A DNA stretch of 64,000 bases from Lutibacter oceani (GCF_003384935.1 NZ_QTTQ01000009.1:372001-436000); one strand, 5' to 3'; positions 8,345 to 18,597 are shown, counted from the stretch's first letter. Translations and numbers: made by a program. The notes: generated by a model not told the origin, from the sequence alone.

Positions 8345-8904
8345 TTCTGGTTAATTATTTTAGCTGGGTTCCCGGCCACAACCGCATTTTTAGGTACATC
8401 TTTAACTACAACAGAACCAGCACCAATAATAGCATTATCACCAATTACTATATTTCCAATAATTATAGCATGGGCATGTATTTGAACATTATTACCTATA
8501 CTTGGCTTTTTACCTTCCTTTTCTCCAATGGTAACTAAGTGATTTATATAAACATTACTTCCAACCTCCTCAGCATTAATAATTGTAGCGTAAGGGTGTG
8601 CCAATTTTAGTCCACCGCCTATTTTTGTATGAATATCAATTGTAAAACTAGGATGTTTTGGATAAAAAACACGTAATAATTTTGAAAAAAAACTGTGTAT
8701 TCTAAAATAAAATAAAGTTCTAAAATAGCGATTGGTTAACAACTCTAATGTTAAATCATATCCTAAATGTACCCCTTTATTAACAACCGTTTTTCTTGCA
8801 TATAAATCTTGAATTATAATAACTTTATTATTAGAAAACAGAAATAATAATAAATGAGGTAAAAGCAATATTTGACCAAAAAAATATAAGATTTTCATAC
8901 ACAT
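8341..8904 (-). CDS. Hexapeptide-repeat acetyltransferase (serine acetyltransferase-like)
   Basis: This 187-residue protein would O-acetylate a sugar of the polysaccharide. The first 25 residues are hydrophobic. Residues about 95-180 form a left-handed beta helix with HLVTIGEKEGKKPSIGNNV, HAHAIIIGNIVIGD and AIIGAGSVVVKDVP, closing with the GNPAKII motif of the CysE/WcaB-like family. It differs from housekeeping CysE by its short, hydrophobic N terminus and capsule context. Start is in a TAATG overlap with the upstream GT4; a second ATG two codons later is equally possible. Confidence 0.82.
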   Translation of the reverse strand: MCMKILYFFGQILLLPHLLLFLFSNNKVIIIQDLYARKTVVNKGVHLGYDLTLELLTNRYFRTLFYFRIHSFFSKLLRVFYPKHPSFTIDIHTKIGGGLKLAHPYATIINAEEVGSNVYINHLVTIGEKEGKKPSIGNNVQIHAHAIIIGNIVIGDNAIIGAGSVVVKDVPKNAVVAGNPAKIINQK

Positions 8905-10013
8905 TAACTATTAAAAATTTTAGTATTCCATAAGTTCATAATGTGTTCTAAGTTATAATTATTTGAATTTATGTATGCATTTTTAGCTATTTTTTTTTGT
9001 AAACTTTCATTAGTACTAAACTCAAATAAGGATGTTACAAAGGCTTCAATATTATTATTTTCAACCAGTAAGCCATCAATTGCACTATTAATTATATTTC
9101 GCGGCCCTGTTGGGCAATCAAATGCAATTACCGGTACACCAACTGAATTTGCTTCTAATATAACCATTGGAAAACACTCCTGTTCCGAAGTTATTAAAAC
9201 TACTCTGGATTTGTTTAACTCATTAAAAACATGAGATGATTCATTCATAAAAATGATACAGTGTTCTAATTTTTTTGTTTTTACCAGTTCAACAATTTCA
9301 TTGGCATATATATTATTTAAAGTACCATAAATCAGCAATTTCCAATTTGAGTTTACCTTAGAAAACTGATCCCATATTTCAACCAACAATTCCAAACGTT
9401 TTACTGGAGCAAAACGAACTACACTTACTGCTATCAATTCTTTACTTGCTATTTTCTTCAGTTGTTGGTTTGAATTAATTATAACAGGATTGGGTATTAC
9501 CTCTATATTTTGCGATTTATAAAACATAGACTCCTCAGCACTTAGCACTACTAACTTATCATATTTTGCCTCAATAAAATTCAATAGTTTTAATTTAATC
9601 CCTTTCATTTTATTAGTATAAAAATATTTAGTAAAATGAAACTCTTTTATAATTTTTGTTTTTCTAAGTATTAAAAAAGGTAATATATAAGTAATTGGTA
9701 TGTGTGATGCTACTACAATAAAATCTGGCTTTTCTTTTAAAATATATTTTTGAACTTTTAAGATGTTAATTACTAAAAGCATCAAATTTTGGATGGAAAA
9801 ATAACTTTTTAACCGCTTATAATTTATTTTTAAATCAATGAAATGAACCCTTGGATCCAATTCATAAATTAATGGTTGGTTTTTATTTTCGGTACTAACT
9901 ACACTTACATCATACTTAAATTGTGTAGCCCAATAATTGGCTTTAATGGCTACCAATTTTTCTATACCACCATGTGTATGTAATTGATCAACAAATATTG
10001 CTACCTTTTTCAT
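8904..10013 (-). CDS. Family 4 glycosyltransferase
   Basis: The 369-residue GT-B protein starts MKKVAIFVDQLHTHGGIEKL and ends its donor domain with SEQECFPMVILEANSVGVPV and FDCPTGPRNII. That last P-x-GP motif is shared with the two GT4 genes at 10010-11113 and 13248-14399 (CPHGPADII, CPCGPSDII), so the three form a paralogous subfamily, probably using related donors such as UDP-HexNAc (PglH-like). It overlaps the next upstream GT4 by four bases. The acceptor is unknown. Confidence 0.85.
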   Translation of the reverse strand: MKKVAIFVDQLHTHGGIEKLVAIKANYWATQFKYDVSVVSTENKNQPLIYELDPRVHFIDLKINYKRLKSYFSIQNLMLLVINILKVQKYILKEKPDFIVVASHIPITYILPFLILRKTKIIKEFHFTKYFYTNKMKGIKLKLLNFIEAKYDKLVVLSAEESMFYKSQNIEVIPNPVIINSNQQLKKIASKELIAVSVVRFAPVKRLELLVEIWDQFSKVNSNWKLLIYGTLNNIYANEIVELVKTKKLEHCIIFMNESSHVFNELNKSRVVLITSEQECFPMVILEANSVGVPVIAFDCPTGPRNIINSAIDGLLVENNNIEAFVTSLFEFSTNESLQKKIAKNAYINSNNYNLEHIMNLWNTKIFNS

Positions 10014-11113
10014 TTTAAGTGTACCAGAGATTGAAATAAATCATCCCATTTTTTTACAACTTCATTTACATTAAACCTATTTACATCTTTTAATGCATTC
10101 GTGCCTAACTGCTGTCTTAAAGCTTTATTTTCCATTAAAGCCATTAATTTAGCAGCAAAGGTATCAATATCACCATTAGCTACCAAAAAACCATCTTCAC
10201 CATCTTTTATAATATCCGCAGGGCCGTGCGGACAATCAAAAGCTACACACGGAACACCGTAACTCATAGCCTCAATGAGTACCATCCCAAAACCTTCAAA
10301 ACGCGAAGTCATAACATAAATAGCTGCTTCTTTATACTTTGCTTGTATGTCTTTAATTGGTGGATAAAATTTTAATGATTTATCAATATTAAATTGTTTT
10401 GCTTTTTCTTCTAATCCTAATGTTGGGTTTAATTTCCCATAAACTTCTAAACTCCAATCGGGAAATTTATCATGAACCAAACTCCAAATATCCAACAACC
10501 TGTCATATCCTTTTTGATAGGATTGCTTACCAACAACCAATACTTTTTTATTGGTAAGTGTAGCACACTCTCCACTATTAAAAGGTAATGGATTTGGAAT
10601 TACTACTATGTTATTTAACTTCCATTCTTTTAAATTCCCTTCAGTTAGTACTACAAATTTATGAAACTTACTACCTGCAACATTCATTACAGCAAACTTT
10701 AGTTTTATTTTTAAACTATGAGCAAGTGATGTTGAACCTGTGCTGTTTTCAATTTGTTTTGATACATGACGCTCATAAATAACAGGAATCTTTTTCCCGA
10801 ATAGTACAGGAAATAACATTCCTTTTAAACCATCATCACATACTGAAATTATATGTGGTTGTATTTTTTTTACTGTTTTTTTTATACCAGCCCTATAACT
10901 TAATAAATAGTTAAATGGATTTCCTATTACTGTTATATCATGAAATTTAATATTCTGGCTAAAATCATAAAATGGTTGTTTATCTCCACCATTTAAAGTT
11001 AAAATATGTACTTCATATCCCATTTTATCAGCCAAATAACTTGCTTTTACAGCAAGTACACGCTCTAAACCTCCAGAACCATTGATTGCATTTGTGATAT
11101 AAAGTAGTTTCAT
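10010..11113 (-). CDS. Family 4 glycosyltransferase
   Basis: The 367-residue protein begins MKLLYITNAINGSGGLERVL, has VYERHVSKQIE near residue 113, VVGKQSYQKGYDRLLDIW at the start of the donor domain, and MTSRFEGFGMVLIEAMSYGV followed by FDCPHGPADII as donor motif. Length and motifs are normal for the family. It is the second of three related GT4 genes in this locus. A 31-base gap separates it from the pyruvyl transferase upstream. Confidence 0.87.
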   Translation of the reverse strand: MKLLYITNAINGSGGLERVLAVKASYLADKMGYEVHILTLNGGDKQPFYDFSQNIKFHDITVIGNPFNYLLSYRAGIKKTVKKIQPHIISVCDDGLKGMLFPVLFGKKIPVIYERHVSKQIENSTGSTSLAHSLKIKLKFAVMNVAGSKFHKFVVLTEGNLKEWKLNNIVVIPNPLPFNSGECATLTNKKVLVVGKQSYQKGYDRLLDIWSLVHDKFPDWSLEVYGKLNPTLGLEEKAKQFNIDKSLKFYPPIKDIQAKYKEAAIYVMTSRFEGFGMVLIEAMSYGVPCVAFDCPHGPADIIKDGEDGFLVANGDIDTFAAKLMALMENKALRQQLGTNALKDVNRFNVNEVVKKWDDLFQSLVHLK

Positions 11114-11144
11114 GTTGTTATTTATTAATTTGGAAAAGCAATTA

Positions 11145-12227
11145 CTATTTACGCATCAAATATTGATCTAGTTTAAGAAAATGAGACTCAGATTCTACTT
11201 TCAAATTATTAATTTTTAATGTTTCTGTTATACATTCAATGTTCTCTAATAATTGTAAATTTTCAAACTCAATTACAGTCCCTTTAAATTTAATATCTTT
11301 CAATAAATTTTTTGTTTTATTACTATAAATAACTGGTATAACATTTATTTCGCTTAACAACCCTAGTAGGACAGCATGAAATCTTGCAGCAACTAAACAC
11401 TTTAATTTAGAAATAACTTCTAACATAGCTTCTATATCTCCATTATAACTACTAACCAAAATATGTTCTTTAAATTCTATTGGTATGTTTTTTAAGATTT
11501 CTTCAACTACAATTAAATCTCCTTCCTGTTCACAAAAGGATAATAAATTAATTTTATACCCTCTTTTAATATTTTTAATAATTGATTTACTGGTATATTC
11601 TAAATACTCGTAATAATACTGACTTAAACCGAGCTTATGTTTAGGATTTATTAAGGAATACCCAATATTATTATCTTTCAATTCGTATTTCTTTAAATTG
11701 TAAGACCATAAAATATCTGGTGCATACCTAACATTTTTAAGGCTTTTAAAAAGATTAAAAGAATAAAGATCCCTAAAACATATATCATCACATAACTTAA
11801 ATAAATTAAAATACTTTGTATAAAAGTCTTTTGATTTAAATGGACCAAAACTACAACCTAAAAAAAATATTTTTTTATTATTTTTATTAAAACTTGAAAT
11901 AATTTCATACCTATATTTTAATAAAGACTCTGAATAACTTTCTTCCCTAAAAATACCACCACCTAAAAATAACAAAACATCATATTTCTTAGCAAATTTC
12001 TTATAATCTGTAAGAACATTATAAATACCTATTTTCCTTAAACCTTTATTTAGATAACTATATGGAAGCTTCTTAACATTTTTATATTGCTTAAAAAATG
12101 AATTATAATTATCTCCAGGATGAAGTATTGTAATTTCATAATTTGGATATCTTTTGGCTAAAACATCTAAAAATAAGTCGTCACCTAAATTAAAAGCAAG
12201 GTATATGTCTACTAAAATTTTTTTCAT
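11145..12227 (-). CDS. Polysaccharide pyruvyl transferase family protein
   Basis: This 360-residue protein fits the pyruvyl transferase family (CsaB/WcaK/EpsI-like), which moves pyruvate from phosphoenolpyruvate onto a sugar as a ketal. Visible marks are IYLAFNLGDDLFLDVL at the N terminus (the usual NxGDD/E motif), LFLGGGIFREESYSE near 90, FFLGCSFGPF near 123, CFRDLYSFNLF near 152 and VAARFHAVLLGLLS near 290, the conserved (R/S)xHA motif. It would add acidic pyruvate groups to the glycan. It overlaps the GT2 upstream by four bases. Confidence 0.87.
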   Translation of the reverse strand: MKKILVDIYLAFNLGDDLFLDVLAKRYPNYEITILHPGDNYNSFFKQYKNVKKLPYSYLNKGLRKIGIYNVLTDYKKFAKKYDVLLFLGGGIFREESYSESLLKYRYEIISSFNKNNKKIFFLGCSFGPFKSKDFYTKYFNLFKLCDDICFRDLYSFNLFKSLKNVRYAPDILWSYNLKKYELKDNNIGYSLINPKHKLGLSQYYYEYLEYTSKSIIKNIKRGYKINLLSFCEQEGDLIVVEEILKNIPIEFKEHILVSSYNGDIEAMLEVISKLKCLVAARFHAVLLGLLSEINVIPVIYSNKTKNLLKDIKFKGTVIEFENLQLLENIECITETLKINNLKVESESHFLKLDQYLMRK

Positions 12228-13258
12228 ATTCCCCTCAGATATCTTTTAATATCAATCATTTTTTTTAGTAAATTACAATATAGTATATCTAAAACTGTTA
12301 ATCCCTTTTTTAAAAAAAACAAATGAATCCCAAAAAAAAAGCGTTCTTCTTTTATTAAAAAAAGGTGTTTTTTTACATACTCATTTTCTAAAATACTATT
12401 AATATTTTTCCTTTTTTTAAAAATACCCACGTTATCGTTAGCCATATTAAACGACAGTAATTTTAATAACGCCCAAATCCGTTCTGTTTTTAAATCTTGA
12501 ATAGCTATTAGCCGAAATTTATTTTTTTCAAAAACACTTTGAATAGCCTTATTAGTTAATGCTAAATAGTAAAAAAACTCAATGTTTTGTTTAGAAGTAA
12601 TTCCTTCTTCATTTATTCTATTGTAATAATAATTATTAGTATTTATAATACGAATCCTTTTTGTGTAAAAGGCATATTCCAATACAAAAATTAAATCCTC
12701 AGACATTTTAACTTTTGGGTTTAATAAAATATTATTGTCTTTAATAATAGCACTTTTAAATAATTTAGCCCACAAAACTCCTGAAGTACCTTTAAAAAGG
12801 TTTAAAACAAAGTCATTTATAAAAATAGTAGTATTAACATATGGCTTAAAATCATTTACAGGTAGTGGTTTTTTATTAAACTTAGATAAGTCATAATAAC
12901 CTGCACACACTAAATCAGGTTTGTATTTATTTGCAGCTCTTATAAGGTTTAATAAATAATCAACTTCTATAAAATCATCTGCATCAACAAATGTAATGTA
13001 CGCACTATTTGATTTTTCTATTCCAAGATTTCTAGCACTTGAAGGCCCCAAATTAGGTTGATAAAAAGCTTTAAATCTATCATCAATATTTACAAATTTG
13101 TTATAAATTTCTTTACTTGCATCAACAGATCCATCATCAATAATAATAACTTCAAATTTTTTGTAAGATTGATTTGAAATACTATCTAAACATTTTTCAA
13201 TGTATTTTTCAGCATTGTAAACTGGAATAATAATTGCTATTTCATTATTACTTTGCAT
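12224..13258 (-). CDS. Family 2 glycosyltransferase
   Basis: The 344-residue GT-A enzyme begins AIIIPVYNAEKYIEKCLDS, has IIIDDGSVDASKE near 38 and TFVDADDFIE near 90 (the DXD-like metal site), then LWAKLFKSAII near 165, a pattern common in capsule GT2 enzymes. The C-terminal third is basic and hydrophobic. It overlaps the GT4 upstream by 11 bases. No specific sugar can be assigned. Confidence 0.88.
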   Translation of the reverse strand: MQSNNEIAIIIPVYNAEKYIEKCLDSISNQSYKKFEVIIIDDGSVDASKEIYNKFVNIDDRFKAFYQPNLGPSSARNLGIEKSNSAYITFVDADDFIEVDYLLNLIRAANKYKPDLVCAGYYDLSKFNKKPLPVNDFKPYVNTTIFINDFVLNLFKGTSGVLWAKLFKSAIIKDNNILLNPKVKMSEDLIFVLEYAFYTKRIRIINTNNYYYNRINEEGITSKQNIEFFYYLALTNKAIQSVFEKNKFRLIAIQDLKTERIWALLKLLSFNMANDNVGIFKKRKNINSILENEYVKKHLFLIKEERFFFGIHLFFLKKGLTVLDILYCNLLKKMIDIKRYLRGI

Positions 13259-14399
13259 CTAAAAGATCCTTTATTAAATTATTCCATTTTATCATAATTA
13301 TTTCAGGTAAAAAATCTTTACTTTTAAATATTGCATTTTCACCAATGCATTTTCTTTTCTCCTTATTTTCAATTAGTTCAAGTATGTTTTTTTCTAAACT
13401 TTCTAAGTCGCCAACCTTTAACAAAATTCCATCTTTATTATTTTCAATAATATCACTTGGTCCACAAGGGCAATTATAAGAAATAACTGGCAATCCAAAT
13501 TGCATAGCTTCTACTATAACCAATCCGAAACCTTCTGCCATTGATGTGAAAAGAAATATTGATGATTCCTGGTATTTCTCAGCTAAATTACTTGATGTTC
13601 CTTCTAAAAAAACATTATTAGTTAAACCTAAGCTATCAATTAATTTTAACAACTTGGGTTTTTCATTTCCTTCACCATAAATATGTAACCTCCAATCAGG
13701 GTGTTTTTTAACAATAGTAGACCAAACAATAATTTGGTCCTTAAAATTTTTAAATTTATCCAACCTACCTACGCTTATAACTTTTGAATTTAATAATTCT
13801 GAAGGGAAACTATCAAATTTTGAAACTATATTAGGAATAACAGATACGTTTTTTAAATAAGAACGAAATTTTTTATCTCTTTCTGTTAATACAACTACAT
13901 GATTATATTTTATCATTTGTCGTTTATAAAGCCATGTAAAAACAGTATTAATTATACGCTGCTTAGCATTTCTAGATCCATAATTATCCATAATTTTCAC
14001 AGCCTCCATTGAAGAATGCGATTCTCTCACTTTTGGTATAGATGGCAGTATGGTAGGAATTATAAAATCATCATACCCCCGTTCTAATACAAATATAATA
14101 GATGGGTTTATTTGTGCTATTTTTTCTTTATAAAGTTTTTTAAGTTTCTTTACATTCTTAAAAAATGATACTATTGGAATCCTTTTTTTTGATAGATATA
14201 CAGTAATTTTCATGTCATGAAGTTTCACTTTTTCTGAAATTTCATAACAAATTGGTTTTCCATTTTGGTTTGCAATTAAAATATGAACCTCATAACCATA
14301 TACCTCTGCAAAATAGTTTGCTTTATTTACTAAAACACGTTCGGCACCACCAGGTTTATTTAAAGCTCCAATACAATAGATTATTTTCATATTTTTCAA
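13248..14399 (-). CDS. Family 4 glycosyltransferase
   Basis: The 383-residue protein begins MKIIYCIGALNKPGGAERVL after a short MKN leader, carries VISVGRLDKFKNFKDQI at the donor-domain start, and has TSMAEGFGLVIVEAMQFGLP with NCPCGPSDII as donor motif. It is the third member of the local GT4 subfamily that also includes 8904-10013 and 10010-11113. The internal Met at codon 4 (14390) is an alternative start. It overlaps the next upstream gene by four bases. Confidence 0.86.
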   Translation of the reverse strand: MKNMKIIYCIGALNKPGGAERVLVNKANYFAEVYGYEVHILIANQNGKPICYEISEKVKLHDMKITVYLSKKRIPIVSFFKNVKKLKKLYKEKIAQINPSIIFVLERGYDDFIIPTILPSIPKVRESHSSMEAVKIMDNYGSRNAKQRIINTVFTWLYKRQMIKYNHVVVLTERDKKFRSYLKNVSVIPNIVSKFDSFPSELLNSKVISVGRLDKFKNFKDQIIVWSTIVKKHPDWRLHIYGEGNEKPKLLKLIDSLGLTNNVFLEGTSSNLAEKYQESSIFLFTSMAEGFGLVIVEAMQFGLPVISYNCPCGPSDIIENNKDGILLKVGDLESLEKNILELIENKEKRKCIGENAIFKSKDFLPEIIMIKWNNLIKDLLDAK

Positions 14400-15583
14400 T
14401 CTATTACCTTTAAAAATTCTTTTATTTCCGTTTGATTACCATTTTTATAAATAGCAAGATTTGAAATAATTTGAGTTCTGTTTTTTTCATCTAAAAAATA
14501 TTTTATCCCTTCTAAAATATTTTCAGCATGTAAACCTTTGCAGATATATCCAGTTTCTTTATGAACTATCTGTTCTTTAAATCCAGGTATATTTGTAACA
14601 ACAATTGGTTTGTTAAAAAATTTAGCTTCACTTATTGTAATCCCAAAACCTTCTTGCCGCGAAGGTTGCACATAAATATCACAGCTTTTCAAATAATTAT
14701 AAGGATTTTCTAATTTACCCAAAAATATAATATCATTCTCCAATCCCATTAATTTAGCACTATTCATTAAACTGTTTTTTTGAGGCCCATCACCTACAAA
14801 ATACCATTTAAAATCTACCTTACTTTTCTTTAATAACCCTGCTGTTTTTAAAGCTATATCCATTCCCTTTTCAACAGTAAAACGACCAATTGACAAAATT
14901 CTTAACCCCTTATAATTATCGTTATAACTTATGCCTATTTTAGCTAGTTTTTTCAAATTATATGTTGGCAAATAATTATAAAAAACGTTGGTTTTATCTT
15001 CAAAAATTTGATTACTAAGCAATAATTGTTGTTTTACAAAATTAGAAACAACAAAAAATTGATTAAATTTTTCTGCTATTTTAGTATAAAACTTTGAATC
15101 AAAACTTACTTTAGAAATATCAAAATGAATCCATTGAATTTTTTTTCTTGCAACTATTTTTTCACTAACTAAGTAAGAAATTAATTCATGCGGTCCCGCA
15201 TAGGCAATTGCCACATCAGTAGCATGTGTTTTTGATGCTAACATTAAATTAGATAGCCACTTATAAAAAGGAAACTTCATATTAAAAAACTTTACCAGAA
15301 CAATTCTATAAAAAAGATATTGCACAAAAAGCATCCATTGTTGTTGTTTCAATAATACTCTTAAATTTAATAAAGGAGCATTTTCAAATAAATTTTTAAC
15401 TTTTGCATATTCTAAAACCTTTATATTAATTTCTTTCGGTATTCTACCTAACAATTCACCTTTGTATTCTAATAAAATTAATTCCAGTTCAACATCTAAT
15501 TTTAATAATTCATTGGCAAAACTTAAAAATGCTTTTTCAGTTCCACCTAAATTCATGTTTATTAAAAGAAGAGATATTTTCAT
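14396..15583 (-). CDS. Family 4 glycosyltransferase
   Basis: The 395-residue GT-B protein starts KISLLLINMNLGGTEKAFLS, with the GGTE loop. It has IQWIHFDISK near residue 148, the donor-domain start ILSIGRFTVEKGMDIALK, and VQPSRQEGFGITISEAKFFN as the E-x7-E motif. It differs in sequence from the three related GT4 genes and likely uses another donor. It lies 21 bases downstream of a GT2. Confidence 0.87.
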   Translation of the reverse strand: MKISLLLINMNLGGTEKAFLSFANELLKLDVELELILLEYKGELLGRIPKEINIKVLEYAKVKNLFENAPLLNLRVLLKQQQWMLFVQYLFYRIVLVKFFNMKFPFYKWLSNLMLASKTHATDVAIAYAGPHELISYLVSEKIVARKKIQWIHFDISKVSFDSKFYTKIAEKFNQFFVVSNFVKQQLLLSNQIFEDKTNVFYNYLPTYNLKKLAKIGISYNDNYKGLRILSIGRFTVEKGMDIALKTAGLLKKSKVDFKWYFVGDGPQKNSLMNSAKLMGLENDIIFLGKLENPYNYLKSCDIYVQPSRQEGFGITISEAKFFNKPIVVTNIPGFKEQIVHKETGYICKGLHAENILEGIKYFLDEKNRTQIISNLAIYKNGNQTEIKEFLKVID

Positions 15584-15604
15584 TAAAATTATATATAGCT
15601 TAAA

Positions 15605-16516
15605 CTAAAAGGCTTTATGCTTTATTAAAAATCTAAAAGTAAATCTAAAAAAAGAAAATACATACCTGTTTTTCAAAAACAAAAAAGAAATTTCATAAAA
15701 AGAACTAATTTTTTTCCCCTTAACTAAAAGTGTTTTCGTCTCAAATATTCTTAGGATTAAATTTTTCTGTCTCCAACTAAAGTTGTTAAAATACTTATAT
15801 ATTAACTCATGATAAAATTGATACGAAGCTTTATTTTTTTCTATACTATTTGATTCTGAACCAGATATACTATTATTAGAGACTCTAATAGAGACTAACG
15901 CATTATTTAAGCTATAAATATTTTCAAAATCCGTAAACTGTAACCAAGCCATATCATCACTATGCCAAGCTAAACTATAATTTTGAAATCCCTTTTCCTT
16001 ATAAACAGCTGTTCTAAAAATATGTTCACTTAAAGATGAACGCGCACTATCACTTATTTTATTATAAAATGCATCTGTAGATTTTTCAATTTTTGCACTT
16101 TTAAAAACCTTAGTAATTGGTTTATTAAATTCATCAATTACAACCGTTGAAAATTTTATCACATTAATATTCAACTCATTAACCTCGTCTAAATTTTTAT
16201 AAAACTCATCAATTACATTTTTACCTAAAATATCATCATCTCCTAAAATTAATAACCAATCCTTATCATCTTCAACTGCTAAGGCAATACAACGCTCCCA
16301 ATGTTGCACTAGAGATTTAGCACCTAAATTAGTTTTAAATTTTTTATATTTAAAATCAAATAAACCCTTAAATTGCTCTAAAAGTTTCGTTGGGTCTTCA
16401 GGACTTGCATCATCACCAATAAAAACCTTAAAGCGCTTATCCGTTTGTTTTGCTAAAGATTGTAAAGTTTCTTCAAAAAATATACGTTTATAATATGGGA
16501 TTATTATTGTTATCAT
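15605..16516 (-). CDS. Family 2 glycosyltransferase
   Basis: The 303-residue GT-A protein opens MITIIIPYYKRIFFEETLQS, has FIGDDASPED near residues 32-41 and LLILGDDDILG near 88-98 as donor and metal sites, and ends in a basic, aromatic-rich tail. The motif order and length are typical of GT2 enzymes in O-antigen and capsule loci. It is separated from the GT2 upstream by 36 bases. Confidence 0.87.
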   Translation of the reverse strand: MITIIIPYYKRIFFEETLQSLAKQTDKRFKVFIGDDASPEDPTKLLEQFKGLFDFKYKKFKTNLGAKSLVQHWERCIALAVEDDKDWLLILGDDDILGKNVIDEFYKNLDEVNELNINVIKFSTVVIDEFNKPITKVFKSAKIEKSTDAFYNKISDSARSSLSEHIFRTAVYKEKGFQNYSLAWHSDDMAWLQFTDFENIYSLNNALVSIRVSNNSISGSESNSIEKNKASYQFYHELIYKYFNNFSWRQKNLILRIFETKTLLVKGKKISSFYEISFLFLKNRYVFSFFRFTFRFLIKHKAF

Positions 16517-16552
16517 TTTATGAATTTAAATGCATCTAATAAAAAAATATAA

Positions 16553-17560
16553 CTAACCAATTATTTTCTTTATTAAAGTTATTATATAAAGAATATTTAT
16601 CTTGATTAGTAAAACAAAATACTTATTTAAATTATTAGAAATAAATGTTTTATTATATTTCAAAAACTGGATAAATGCTTTTTTATAAAAAGAGTTTTCC
16701 ATTAGATAATAACCATAATCTATTTCAATATTCGCTAAATTATAGTAAGCTTTTTTTAATAGTGGAATATTTTTAGTTATCATAAAGTAATTTACAATAT
16801 GTGTATAAGTATTTATTCCCATTTCATATCTCTCTATTCGATTAGTGGAACTCCAAATACCTCCTGAATGTATTCTATAATTTGCTCCTTTAAAATTTAA
16901 TAAAATTGTTTTACCAAACTGTTCAAAATATAAAAACAAGAAAGAATCTCCATTTGCTACTTTAATAAAAGTATTAAAAAATATGTTATCAAATAAATGA
17001 TTTCTAAAAACGACTGTTAGTGTTAACAAACCTTGCTTATTTAAATTTCTAACTCCAGTTTCGATAATAACATTATTAAATTCATCCACAATTCTGCGGT
17101 CATGTCCACAAATTACATAATCCTCATTTTTCTCCAAAAAATCAACTTGTTTTTGTAATTTTAAAGGGTCCGTCCAATAATCATCACCTTCGCATAATGC
17201 TATATAATTGCCATTAGCACTATATAAGTTATTTAACAAATTAAAACGTCCTGTAGCTGAACCGTTAATTTTTATATTATTTTCTCTATGATGTAAAAAC
17301 AGCTTAATTTTATCAGGATATTTTTTTGCATATTCTAAACATACTTCTCTAGTACCATCAGTTGAAGCATCTTCACCCAATAAAATTTCAAATGGAAAGG
17401 ATGTTTTTTGCATTAAAATACCCTCTAAACATTCCTTAATATAATTAACATGCTGGTAAGTTTGTACACAAACTGAAACCAATGGAGTATCCGAAACTGA
17501 ATTTGAATATTCAATAACTGGCTGTTTCTGATATTTTAATTTAAACTCCTCTAGATTCAT
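16553..17560 (-). CDS. Family 2 glycosyltransferase, tandem paralog 2
   Basis: The 335-residue protein has SVCVQTYQHVNYIKECLEG, LGEDASTDGTRE and LCEGDDYWTDPLKL, the GT-A nucleotide and metal motifs. Its first 145 or so residues are nearly identical to the gene at 17629-18579, at DNA level too, while the C-terminal halves are unrelated in detail. This is the pattern of a tandem duplication or gene conversion limited to the catalytic half. The divergent half should set acceptor specificity. Confidence 0.88.
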   Translation of the reverse strand: MNLEEFKLKYQKQPVIEYSNSVSDTPLVSVCVQTYQHVNYIKECLEGILMQKTSFPFEILLGEDASTDGTREVCLEYAKKYPDKIKLFLHHRENNIKINGSATGRFNLLNNLYSANGNYIALCEGDDYWTDPLKLQKQVDFLEKNEDYVICGHDRRIVDEFNNVIIETGVRNLNKQGLLTLTVVFRNHLFDNIFFNTFIKVANGDSFLFLYFEQFGKTILLNFKGANYRIHSGGIWSSTNRIERYEMGINTYTHIVNYFMITKNIPLLKKAYYNLANIEIDYGYYLMENSFYKKAFIQFLKYNKTFISNNLNKYFVLLIKINILYIITLIKKIIG

Positions 17561-17628
17561 AGTTAATTTTTAATAATTTTATCAACTTTTAATTGTACAT
17601 ATTAGGCAAATATATACTGACTCGTTTT

Positions 17629-18579
17629 TTAATTTAATATAAACTTAATTATTAATTTTCTATTGCTATATAAGGCTATTATAAACTCTTTTCTCCACCT
17701 AATTGCTTGTTTTATATAATTCCAAATAAGAATAATTCCTGCCTTTTTAATAATATTCTTATCTATTAATTTACTATTTTTCATAAGCAGCATCCTATCA
17801 TGTAACCTATACTGCAAATAAGTAATATGTGTTAAAGTAGAAGCAATACCATTACCGTGGTAATTATAAACTGCTGTAATATCTTTTAATATACACCCCA
17901 TCCCTTTTTTTAACAAAAACAAGTATAAAATCCAATCTGGAGCATTGTAGTTTAAAAATAGTTCCTTTGGAAATTGCCCATTCTTAAATACTACGGAACA
18001 TGTATCAAACGGATTTTTTTTTAATACATCTTTTCTACTGTAAAAAACTTCATTTTTTTCTATAAAAGATGTATTAAAAATTTCCTCTAACACATTTTCT
18101 TTATTAAGTTTTTTTGTTTGTGTTCCACAGATTACTATATTATTATTACTCTCTAAAAAACCTACTTGCTTTTGTAATTTTAAGGGATCTGTCCAATAAT
18201 CATCCCCTTCACAAAGGGCTATATATTTCCCTTTTGAATTAAACAAATTAAACCCAAAATTAAATCTTCCACTTGGTTTTCCATTAATTTTAATGTTATT
18301 TTCTCTGTGATGTAAAAACAATTTAATTTTATCTGGATACTTTTTAGCATATTCCAAACATATTTTTCTAGTACCATCAGTTGAAGCATCCTCACCCAAT
18401 AAAATTTCAAATGGAAAGGATGTTTTTTGCATTAAAATACCCTTTAAACACCGTTCTATATATTTAACATGTTGGTAAGTTTGCACACAAACTGAGACTA
18501 ATGGAGTTTCCGTAACCGAATTTGAATATTCAATAACTGGCTGTTTCTGATATTTTAATTTAAACTCCTCTAGATTCAT
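17629..18579 (-). CDS. Family 2 glycosyltransferase, tandem paralog 1
   Basis: The 316-residue GT-A protein shares its first 145 residues with the neighbour at 16553-17560, beginning MNLEEFKLKYQKQPVIEYSN in both. It has LGEDASTDGTRK and LCEGDDYWTDPLKLQKQ as donor and metal sites. The C-terminal half (KNPFDTCSVVFKNGQFPKEL onward) matches the usual fold of this GT2 group. A 68-base gap separates the pair, and the gene begins 18 bases after the sulfotransferase stop. Confidence 0.88.
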   Translation of the reverse strand: MNLEEFKLKYQKQPVIEYSNSVTETPLVSVCVQTYQHVKYIERCLKGILMQKTSFPFEILLGEDASTDGTRKICLEYAKKYPDKIKLFLHHRENNIKINGKPSGRFNFGFNLFNSKGKYIALCEGDDYWTDPLKLQKQVGFLESNNNIVICGTQTKKLNKENVLEEIFNTSFIEKNEVFYSRKDVLKKNPFDTCSVVFKNGQFPKELFLNYNAPDWILYLFLLKKGMGCILKDITAVYNYHGNGIASTLTHITYLQYRLHDRMLLMKNSKLIDKNIIKKAGIILIWNYIKQAIRWRKEFIIALYSNRKLIIKFILN

Positions 18580-18597
18580 TATTTTACCTAAATAACA

